From contig NW_021167081.1 in the NCBI RefSeq assembly GCF_003711515.1, forward strand, positions 4,511,166 through 4,575,165: DNA of 64,000 nucleotides, read 5' to 3'. The position numbers and the translations under genes were made by a program. Position 1 is the stretch's first letter. Each line of letters opens with the position of its first letter. Shown in pieces: positions 12,900 through 22,959 of this stretch. This DNA comes from Sodiomyces alkalinus F11. Its lineage: Eukaryota > Ascomycota > Sordariomycetes > Glomerellales > Plectosphaerellaceae. Under the pieces are notes generated by a model. The model did no database searches. It had not been told where the DNA came from and saw nothing but the letters and a program-made list of their open reading frames with translations.

Positions 12900-14400
12900 T
12901 ATAGTATTACTAAATTTATTCTTACAATTCTTTATACTTACTCCCTCTCCGGCCGGACTTATAACTAAGGCGACCGTTCGCCTTATAGATAAAAGTTCTC
13001 GTGGTTCCCCCGTAGTTATCCTTCTCTTCTTTCTTTTCCTTATATAATTTTCATTCTTTATATTACGTTTTAGTTCACTATATATTTATATTTATATCCA
13101 CCTTATAGCCGAATAGTCGTTATTATTTCTATCTTAGTTCCTACCGTTAAATAATCGCTAATATATCTTTTTACTCGGCGTTACCCGAGAATTTTATTAT
13201 ATACCATATAATACTAATAATAGGTAGCTAAGGAGCTTCTCTAATAATCCGCCTTATAGTTATTATATAGCTTCCCAGGCCACCAATATTTATATGCATT
13301 ATATTAACTAATCTAACTCTAACGTATATAAGTATATCGTTTATCTTCGCTTATACTAGGCGTGCACATCTATAAGTTTATCTATACCTTTACTAAGCGT
13401 TCGGCTTCTAAAGTATTCAGATTCCGGATAGTCTTTTAGGAGCTACCTAGACTATTTAGAATATGACCACTAGTATCCTCTAGAAGGAGGCCGACGAAAA
13501 GCTAACGCCGATTAGTCGGCGCCGCTTTTATCTACGGCTTTAGGCCGTATATAAATAGTTCCGTAAAGCTTTAAATAAAGCCGCTTATCCCCCCGCCGCC
13601 GCTAATACTAACCGCCTTATACTCGGTAAGCTATTATCGATTCGGTCTCTTTTAACTATTAACCTAAAAATACGGGTTTATGCCTATTATTTACTATCCG
13701 CTCGGCTTACGCTAACCTCTTCCAGGTCGATAACCTCTAGGCTAATAAGGCCTATTCCCTTATAGGAATAGTTATACCCCTTAGGAACCGTAGCCTTATT
13801 ACTTTTATTATGCTACGGTATACCGTCCACGAGCTCCGGGGCGTGGACGTTAAGGAGTATCCCGATAAGCGTTTAGCTCGAGCCGCCGGTTATAACTAGC
13901 GCGGCATAACTTGATTCCCTTATTTATAGGGTCTAGCCGATACCCTTACTAGTATTAATAAGTCCCGCCGCCCCCTTATATTCGCCGCCTTTACCGGCCG
14001 CCGCACCGCCGCCCGTAGGCCCTAAGTTTATATCTAATCGGATAACGAGGACGGTCCTATTAAGTAGTCGCCGTCTTCCGCCGCTAACGCCGCCTCCCCT
14101 ACCGCTAATACCGCCTCCCTTACCGTTAGCGCCGCCTCCCTTATCGCCTCCCCTATCGCCTCGCTCACCGCTAGCACTACTAGTAGCGCTAGTAACGCTA
14201 ATAGCTCTAATAATATCAGTGCAGCTAAGTAGTCACCGTAAATTGCGTAGGCTAATAAGTCTAAAGATAATATTAAGATAACTAATACCGTTTACTCGGC
14301 TAAGAGTATTAATCTCTTAGAGGAGGTTATTATTATTAGTAGCGATAACGACTCCTTTAAGGGCTTTAATAATTAAAAGGTAGAGAATCGGCGGCTATAA
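12900..14400 (+). pseudogene. Unrecognised RIP-damaged ORF antisense to gypsy, between pol and LTR
   Basis: The plus strand has a long frame (clearest about 13640-14400) in which the only interruptions are TAG/TAA at likely Gln/Trp positions. Readable pieces are GLCLLFTIRSAYANLFQVD, LITFIMLRYTVHELRGVD, KEYPDKRLARAAGYN, then a Ser/Ala/Thr-rich low-complexity stretch (ASPTANTASLTVSAAS, about 14080-14230) and an acidic end (LEEVIIISSDNDSFKGF). An upstream piece near 13460-13650 is in another frame and may belong to it. I do not recognise the family. It is antisense to the surrounding gypsy element, between its chromodomain (14.6 kb) and 3' LTR (12.5 kb). It could be an accessory antisense ORF of that element or a separate insertion. 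Confidence 0.45.
14050..14180 (+). repeat. Degenerate GCC-rich minisatellite in the antisense ORF
   Basis: The block repeats CGCC(G)CCTCCCCTACCGCTAA-like units of roughly 20-24 bp about five times. It codes the Ala/Ser/Thr-rich stretch of the plus-strand ORF. Confidence 0.55.
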
Positions 14401-14589
14401 GGCGCTATACTTATAGGGCTAGGATTTAGTGTATTTTATAGTCGCCTTTTAGCGTCTTTTCCTATATATATAGCCTATATTTTTACTATATATATTATTC
14501 CGCTATATAAGATAGCATTAACTTTCCTAGTTATAGTTTAATTTTCGTGCCGGCTATTTAGTACTAATAGTTATCCTACTTCTTATATA

Positions 14590-17082
14590 TATATTTCTTG
14601 TATTTCTAGTAATGTTTTACGATAGTTAGAGCGTTCCTTAGATAGTCCTCGGGTTCCTAGGTATTATATTCTACTAGCTAGCCCGCCCACTTTATAAGGT
14701 AGAACTTCTATCCCTATTCCTCCTTATAGGCTATAATATCCTCGACTTCCTACTCGTCCTACTCTTCTATAAGCGGTAGTAGGTTATTCGCTAAGCTCTC
14801 GGCTATAAGCCCGTCTCTCCACGGTTCTAATAGCGATACCGAAAACACATTATATATCCTTAAGTACTATAGTAGTACGCGAACCTTATATACTAGCTCG
14901 TTAATCTACTTTAAAATCTTTACCCGAATATACCGCGGCGTGAGTTTTAAGCCGGCCTTAAATAGGAAATTAATAGTAGCGAGCCCTATAAATTCTCCCA
15001 TTTTAAAACTCCTAGGCTTATACCTCTTATTATAGTGCTTAGCCTAAGTCTTAACCGCCGCGTCCTAATAGGCGCGGATCCGTTAGCGGATATCCGCTAA
15101 CCGTTTAATATATCCCCTAACGCCTTATACTATAGTATCGTGTCTAGGTTTAACGTACTCTATTATCCTCGGGGAATATCCGTAAAGTACCTTATATAAG
15201 GATAGCCTAATAAAATTATATAGGCTATTATTTTACGCGAACTTAGGCTCTTACAACTAGATTAGCTAGTAATCGGCGGTGTCTATACCTATTATCCGTA
15301 GGAACTTAAATAGCGTTTAGTGCGTCCGTTTAGTCTATTTATCCGTTTAAGGGTAGAATATAATAAATAGTTAGCGAGTAATCGCCCTTTCGCGGTAAAA
15401 CTCCTCCTAAAACCAACTTATAATAAGCTTATCCCTATTACTTATAATTCCCTTTAGGCTTCCGAAATAATACTTAACGTTATTATAGAAGATAATAGCT
15501 AACTAGGGTACTATATGTATCTAATAGGTTAGTATAAAAAGTATATACTTTATTAAGCGGTCGATAATTACTAGCACGGCGTTATAGGTTTAACCGTCCC
15601 TGCCCTTCACGGGTAGGAAACCCGTGATAAAATCTATAGCGATCTCTTAAAACGGCTATAATAGTAATAGTAGCGATTATAGTTATCCGTGCCGTTTATA
15701 CCTTAATACCTAAGCGCCTTAATAAGCTAAGTATACGGCGATATATTCGCGAATATTATATACTAGGTTAACCTAATAAAATTTCCTTAATACTAGCTTT
15801 AGTGTCTTATTCACACCTATATACTCTATACGGGGGTTATTATAGTATTAGCGTAGAATCTCCGTCCGAATTATCGCCTCCTCGGGGATTACTAGTCTTT
15901 CCCTATAACGTAATATACTATTTTCGTTAAGAGAGTACCCCGCTCTTTTTCCGGTCTTTTATTTAATATTCGCCGCTAAAGATATATAGTTAGCGTTAGT
16001 AGTCTATAGCCCTTTAACTAACTACTTAAACTCTTCGCTAAATGTAAGATAATTTACCGTTTTACTCCTAGTAAGCTCCTATACTATAAAGCGTAGGATA
16101 TACTAATCCGGGATTATAATAACCCTAGCCTTAGTCTCCTCCTCCGGCGTATAGTTAGCGGAGGCCTGCTAGGCTATCGTATTATTACCGCGCGGGTCTT
16201 TTTAGCCCGTGTAATTGCTATGATAATAATATATAAAGTACCGTCCTCTAGGCTTAAAGGTAGCTATTACCCTTATCGCCTTACTCTAAAGCTTAGCTAC
16301 GCGATATCTTCGCTTAGCGGAGCGACCCGTTATCTCTTAGGTCTAAGGTCCTTCTCCTAAAATAACCTCCTAGTAGCCTATATATATACGAAAAGAACCG
16401 CTTTCTATAGGGTAGCGTGGATTGATACGATCTATGAGCGAATACTCGCCTATATATTATTAATTAGACTTAGCTTATTAAAAAGGTTAGGGAGGATATC
16501 GTTATAGGATATTTCCCCCCCTATATAGTCTAGCCTACTAGATGGACTATCCGTTAGGTTTATCTTTCCCGGGCTATACTATACTTCGAAGTCGAAAGAT
16601 ATAAGCCGATATACCTATCTAATAAGCCTTCTACAAAGGTCTCGCGCTAACGCCTGTATTACGCCTTTTAGGGCTTTATAGTCTATTAGGACCGTAAACG
16701 CTTACCCTATACCTTTAAGGTAGTATCTCTAATACTTCAAACTTTCCACGATAGCTAATAACTCCTATTATCCTATAGCCTACCGTTATTCCGTATCGGT
16801 GAGGTTTCGCGAATAGTAGGCGATTAGTCGCTACTACGAGTTATGCTTCTAATTTAAAATTCCGGATACTACTTTATCCGATACGTCCGTCTTGACTCTA
16901 GAATCTAGTATAGGGTTCTAATAGCGTAGAATAAGCGCTAAGCTAAAAGCGACCTTTAGTCTTTTAAAAGCTTCTTAAGCCTCCGGCGGACAATAGAATA
17001 ATCCTTTCTTTACGCCGGTATTATTACCCTTTAGTAGCGCGGATAGGGGTATTATAACTATACGGTCCTTTTCGAGTGGCTA
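14590..17082 (-). pseudogene. RIP-degraded chromodomain Ty3/gypsy Pol (RNase H, integrase, chromodomain)
   Basis: The minus strand from 17082 downwards matches 57990-58600 of the plus gypsy copy (end of RT / start of RNase H, around LLKGNN...KKG). Next come RNase H (about 16900-16450), an integrase region (about 16200-14900), and a chromodomain with FYLIKWAG...EPEDYL near 14760-14640. A chromodomain after integrase marks the chromovirus clade of Ty3/gypsy, where it guides integration to marked chromatin. Gag, protease and most of RT are missing because the copy is cut at 17082 by a LINE 3' end. Stops are of RIP type. Confidence 0.75.
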
Positions 17083-17500
17083 TAGAGGGGAAAACCCGGG
17101 GGTTCCGGGGAAAACCTTTATACTCGTCCTTAGTTAGAGTGGTACTACTACGGGGCGATATAGCCCCGGTTCGTCTTTTCTGTATATCTAGATTATACTT
17201 TTAGGCTAGTGGCCAATAGAAAGAGTAGTAGGTTATGGTTCTGGTTAGCCTAAGCCGGTCCTTAGAGAGGGGGCGCGGGGGCTATAGGGGTGCCGCGGCG
17301 CCTCCGCCGTGTAATAGCCGTAGGACGCTATATCCGGCATCCCTATATCCCCGGGGGCCGTTCCTAGTATTCCTTCTATTTAATTAATAAAGAGAAAAGG
17401 GAAGGCAGGCGTTTAAGCCTCTATTAGAGGTAGATGCCTTTTATATCCGGCGGCAGGCAGGAAGGGCAGGGCTCCGCCCGTATGGGTGTCTCTCCTGCCC
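17083..17500 (-). mobile_element. LINE 3'-end fragment inserted in gypsy
   Basis: Begins right after the gypsy match ends (CCTTTTCGAG|TGGCTATAGAGG). It matches 47580-47980 in the same orientation over about 400 bp, including GGTACCGCGGCGCCTCCGC-like and CAGGGCTCCGCCCGTAT segments. It also matches the reverse complement of the 3' end of the plus LINE at 22330-22190. So it is a 5'-truncated, minus-oriented LINE tail. Confidence 0.65.
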
Positions 17501-17559
17501 CGCTACCGTATCGTGGGTCGGCAAAACCTTCGGTATAAACCCTATAACAGACTTACTTC

Positions 17560-17990
17560 ACTATACTAACCCTCTATCTTTAAATAGCTATACCTAGAGG
17601 GGACTAATAGCTATAGGCTTCTATATAGTCTTATTAGTCTTATAAAAGAATAAAGATTAAAATAATGTATATAATATATATAGTCTACTTGTAGATCTTA
17701 TAGAATTAAAGCATTTCTTCTTAGTATTCTCTACGAGATAATAGAGTCGTACTTTTAGACATATTATTATATTCGCGGAATATAAACTTTATACAAACGG
17801 TTATGATAACTATGTAAGTATATATATTATACGTAGAGACTCTATTGAATCTAAAAACATTTCTAGCTTAGTTATGTAAAACCGCGACTATAGTATTAGA
17901 AGAGCTTTAATATATACCCTATATATTCCAGTGAATTAAATACTCTGTAGTATTTCTACTATTATATAAGTAAACGAGTTATATAATTAT
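17560..17990. other. AT-rich spacer, nothing recognised
   Basis: About 430 bp of A/T-rich sequence with no match to other parts of the window, no coding frame and no terminal repeats that I can see. It separates the LINE tail from the next LINE. Confidence 0.5.
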
Positions 17991-20900
17991 ACCTCTTTCT
18001 TAAAAAACCCAGGTGTTCCCTATTAAGCCTAGGGTCCTTACGTATATAAGAAAGGGCTCTGGTATCGATATTTTATACCGCGATAACCTTCTAGACGATA
18101 TAGACGCGTAGATTATAGAGGCTTATTATCTATAGATCTTTTATATTCTACATGTTTATAATTAGATAAAACAGGAACCCGAAATAATAGGCCGAGGGCG
18201 ACCACCTAGCCCTATCTCTCCTACCTCTTCCACTTCCACTTCTACTTCGTTTTCTTCTTTTTCCTCCTTTTTAGACTTCAGAAGCCGGCCCTGGACCGAG
18301 GATCCAGTACTATAGGACCTATAGGTCCCTAAGCCTACCCTTATTATAGGGGACTTTAACAGAAATTACTAGTAATAGAACAGGGCTGCTACTAAGTAGG
18401 CTTCCAGTAGGGCCCAGGCCCTAGTAGACTGGTTAGATAGCCTCGGAGCTATCTATTTAGTGGACTCTAAAGAAGTTAATCTGAACAAGGGGACTTTTTT
18501 TCGGTCTAATCTTCGTTAAGAGTGGGTTATAGATCTAGCCTTTTACACGCACGGCTTTGATCGTCTTAGCTTTAATACGTGGGAATATATCGAAAACACT
18601 ACCGCTTTACACCACGCTATTCTCCTTTTGGCTACTATTTTAGGCTTTAAAGGTCGTATAAATAGGTCCTTCCCGCCGACGTATAACTATAAGCTAGTAG
18701 ATTCGGACCTTTTTGCTCGGACTCTAAAAGGCCTAGAACCTAGCCTGAACTAGCACCCTTAATAGGCTATTAACGCCTCGGACCAGGACTTTTAAGGCCG
18801 CTGCCTTTCGGATACTATTACCCTAGCGCTTAAGGCTTTAGTGCCTGAGTTATGGGTAGTAGAGCGGTCGGAGCCGTGGTGGAATAAAGAGCTAAAAACC
18901 CTGCGAAGATTAGCTAGCAGGGCCTTTAGGGCTTTTCGAAAGGTACAAAAGGGGGCCTTAGCTGCCTAGGCATCCTTAGAAGCCTCCTAGAAAGAAGTTC
19001 GAAACGTCTACTATCGGGCAGTTAAAATAATAAAAAACGACTACTAGGAGGCCTTCCTAGGCTACGCCGAAGGCCCTGAGACTTTTAAGGCCTATAACTA
19101 TACGAAAAGCGACCTTAACGCGAAAGCCCCACCGATTTAAACGCCTACGAAGCATAGCACCTACGCTTTCGAGGATAAATATAACGCCCTACTTTAGACT
19201 CTTTTTCTAGGACCCTCCACCAACGCTACCGATACCCCCGAGGCCCCTGTTTTTATATGCCCTTCGGGGGGGCCAGGTCCCTCCTATTCTTTTAACGGCT
19301 CCTAAAGCCTAATTAGATAACGTAGCAAGGGCCTTCGAAGACCGTGGGAGTGGCCTAGCGTTTAGGCTATAGACCTATACCGCGCGACTTTTATAGCCGC
19401 TAGAACGAAGGCCCTGGACCTGATAGGATAGGCTTGAAACCGATCTAATAGGCTATAAGGTTATTCCCGGGTCCTTTTTATAGGCCTACTCAGCGCTCTT
19501 TTCCGTAGGACACCACCCTATCTACTAGAAAGAAGCACTCGGGCTTACTCTATCGAAACCAGGAAAGAAGGACTATTTCGATTTTGAGTCTTATAGGATT
19601 ATAGCCCTTCTAAACTACCTAGGTAAAGTACTCGAACGGGATATAGCTGCTAGGCTTAGCATTTTAGCTAATATCCGCGACGCTCTTCTACACCCTAGTT
19701 AAATAGGAGATAGAAAATAACGCTCTGCTATCGATAGGGCCCTCCTCCTCCTTACTATATCGAAGAATAGCGTATATCACGCTAAAACCCTATTATTCCT
19801 ACGCTAATTTTAGATATTAAAGGAGCCTTCGATCACGTGGCCCGTCTATAGCTACTTAGGACACTCTAACAGCTCTAATTACCCCCGAATCTAGTAAAAT
19901 AGGTAGCCCCTTTTACAGAACATAGGCGTATCTAACTAGCGTTTGAGGGGCAGGTTTAATAGCCGACCCCCCTAAACATAGGGATTCTATAAGGCTTTCT
20001 GGTTTCTCCTATCATATTCCTGATTTATATTAGGAAGGTTATAGCGGCACCGGATTTTCGGGGGCTTTAGCTCTCCTATATCGATGATTTCTAGCTATCT
20101 ATAGCGTTTACGTTAACTAAGAAAAACTGTAAAACCCTAGAAAAAGCCGTAGCTACCCTTTTCGACGCAGTAAAAGTTAACTAATTCCTTTTCGAGGACC
20201 GAAAAACGGAGCTTATTCACTTTTATCTAAGGCCCTTTATAGAAGACGCCCCTGCTATTATAGGGGGGTACCTAGTTAAACTTACAGTAGGTGCTATTAG
20301 GTGCCTAGGGGTCTGGTTTAATTCTAAGCTATCCTTTAAACCCTATGTTAAAAAACGCCTAACCTTAGCTTTAGGAACACTAAATAGACTATGCCGACTA
20401 GCTAGCCTGTAGAGGGGCCTTTTGTTTAAGGCCCTAAGATAGCTATATATAGCCTATATTACCTTGATAGCTGATTAGCTGATTTTGGCTCGTAGTTCTG
20501 GTAGAACGCTAAATCACCGAAAGAACATATAGTGGACCGCCTAAAACCCCTATAGTACGGCGCTTTACTTAGGGTCCTAGGTACGTTTAGGGGGGGCCCT
20601 TTACTGCCTCCAGAACTCGAAGCAGTAGTCCCCTTAGCGGCGGTTCGGTTAACTAGGTCTAATAGGCTTTATGCCTTTAGGACCTTAAAGTTCCTACTAA
20701 ATTACTATATTAGACGCGAGCTCCTAGTAAGCGAGAACCACGAATACCTCGACCGGCTACAGAATGTTCTGCCTACTATATAACTATACAGGCTAGGCCT
20801 AGAAATAGTGGCTTTAGTAGGTTAGTCTTAGAATATCGAGGATCCTTTGGCTAGGTGGGAGGCCCCCTAGGATTCGGAACCTATAGCCGACCTAAGACCC

Positions 20901-22400
20901 CTTTTCCCTCTCAATGACGGGCCTAAAATAGCTACCGACCCTGGCGCTGGCTCCGAAATCCTATATTAGAAGATAGCCTACCTCGAAGCCCTCGCTGAAA
21001 TATAATATAGCCTAGGCGAATAGACCGCTGTTTTCTATACTAACGCCTCCCTAGGCTACCCTACTAGGCCCTCTATAGGGCCCTCGCAGGCTATAGCCGC
21101 TAGAATATAGTGGACTAATACCGGAAGGCCCTATAAAGCTATAGGCCTTGACCTAGGAGCCGCTGCCAAAGTCGTGGACGCTAAATTATACGCGAGTCTT
21201 TAATCCCTGCACGCTGCCCTAGAGTAGACGCCTAGGCCTTTAGAGTGCTATACTTTTAGCAATTTATAGGCGGCTATTTAGAAGCTTTAGTATACCTTAT
21301 CGTGGGCAATAAAAGCTAAGGCCCTTATCTTACGCCTTAAATAACTAAGCACTTCGGTTTCTAGGTAGTAGTGCCCCTCCTATATAGGGATAGAGGGTAA
21401 TGAACTAGCGAATAAAGTGGCTAAAGGGGCGTCGAACCCCGAAAACAACTACTAAATCCGTTAGCTTAGTTACCCTTAGATATATAAAACGCCGGGTAAA
21501 TAAAGCCCTGATTTAAGTCCAGAAGACCCTTTGATATAACGAACAGGAGGCGGAAAAGAGAGGTAAATTAGTACGATTAGGCCGCATATATAGGCGTCTA
21601 GTCGGCGATAACCTCCGTGTCTCTCGAAAACTATTACTAACCTAGGGCCCTAGGTGGGTAAAGTCGGCTTTTACGTAGCTAAAAACCGGCTTCGAATACC
21701 TAAAAGCCAACTAAAAAGGGACCTAAAACTACGCTAACGACCGCTATTCCTGTCCCGGCTCCCCTATACAGAATATAGTATACCTTATTCTTCCCTGTCC
21801 CTTTTATAAAGAAGAACGAAAAGCCCTGCGGAAAACCCTAGTAGGCCTACCACTCTCTCTGCCGTTATTACTTAGTATCAAAAGAGGAGTACAGGCCTTA
21901 TAAGCCTATCTTTTAGCTACTAGAATAGCTTCGGCGGAGTAGTATAGGGCGTAAACTATAATTCCTATAGTCTAGTTATTTTGCCTTGACTTTGTACCTA
22001 CTAGGTCTATTAAGCAGATTATTACGGAGGATTTCCTTTATTTATTACTCTACTTTACTATATCTAGCTTCTTATAGCCTTTTGCCCTTAGGGCGTTAGG
22101 CGCCGCGCTATAGCTTTAGAGCTATACGCGCGTGATAAATTAAAAAAAGAAAAAGAGACAAAAGGCCTAAAGGTATAATCCAGATATACGGAGGGCATAA
22201 ACCTAGGCTATATCGACCCAATAGCGGCATTACTCTAACTAAGTATAAGTATAAAGGTTTTCCCCGGAATCCCTGGTTTTCTCCTTTATAGTTACCTAAG
22301 AAGGACTATATAGTCTAAATTAGACTCCTATAGATTTGATAGGGTAGCGGAGTAATAATAATAATACTAATAATTATTAATATATTAGTATAAGTATAAA
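17990..22400 (+). pseudogene. RIP-degraded Tad-like LINE, family 1 (EN, RT, RNase H, CCHC)
   Basis: Plus strand, 5' to 3'. Endonuclease from about 18000, with TLIIGDFNRNY near 18345. RT from about 18830 to 20600, with the catalytic YIDD intact at 20077-20088. RNase H about 21020-21430, starting YTNASLGYP. A Cys-rich C-terminus lies about 21730-21860. The 3' UTR ends in a TAA-rich tail at 22355-22385, typical of LINE target-primed insertion. The ORF1 seen in the minus copy (26.5-24.5 kb) is missing, so this copy is 5'-truncated. TAG stops at Gln/Trp are frequent, but unlike the other RTs here both Asp codons of the catalytic box survive. Confidence 0.85.
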
Positions 22401-22505
22401 AGGTATAAAAAGTATAGAAATATAATATTATATGATACTAATTCTATTATACAACGCTTTTTTATAGTATACTTAAGGTATAGTTTCTTAGTATACTTAA
22501 GGAAG

Positions 22506-22528
22506 TATATATATATATATATATATAA
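22506..22528. repeat. TA microsatellite
   Basis: About eleven TA dinucleotides, just past the LINE tail. A similar run is at 10910-10925. Confidence 0.8.
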
Positions 22529-22572
22529 TATAGTTAGGTAATCGGATTATATATAGAGCCCCCTATAGGGGC

Positions 22573-22613
22573 GAGCGCAGCGGCCTTGCCCGTAGGGCAA
22601 GCCGCTAAGCTCG
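22573..22613. other. Strong GC-rich hairpin
   Basis: AGCGG-C-CTTGCCC (22579-22591), loop GTA, GGGCAAGCCGCT (22595-22606): a 12-bp stem with one bulged C. GAGC/GCTC outside it can extend the stem. It lies in a less RIP-damaged stretch (about 22560-22870) that also has a GTT/ATT-rich run. Function unknown; it is not next to a recognised gene. Confidence 0.6.
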
Positions 22614-22878
22614 TTATTGTAATTAACGTATAACCTTGTCTGTTTAATTAAAGCCGATCGCTATTATAATAGCTGCACGCCCTCTCCCTCTCCCTTGTCT
22701 ATGCCGACGGTTATCGTCGCCGACTTATTATTGTTGTTATTGTTGTTATTCTTGTGAGAGGATCGCCGGATTATAATAGCGTATCCGTATTCCTTTGCGT
22801 GGTTATTTTAGTAAAGAGCGTGACTGGATACTATATTTTGATTGGTTGGAAATGTGGTTCAGAGGGGAACTACAGTCT

Positions 22879-22914
22879 GAATATCCAAATAGTATAGTCG
22901 GAATATCTAGCCTC
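22879..22914 (+). repeat. Left arm of distant inverted repeat flanking the minus LINE
   Basis: GAATATCCAAATAGTATAG with the following TCGGAATATCTAGCCTC is the near-perfect reverse complement of 26716-26751. The two arms enclose the whole truncated minus LINE. Confidence 0.6.
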
Positions 22915-22959
22915 CTATAATACTAGTAGCTATATATATATATATATAGCACCTACTAC

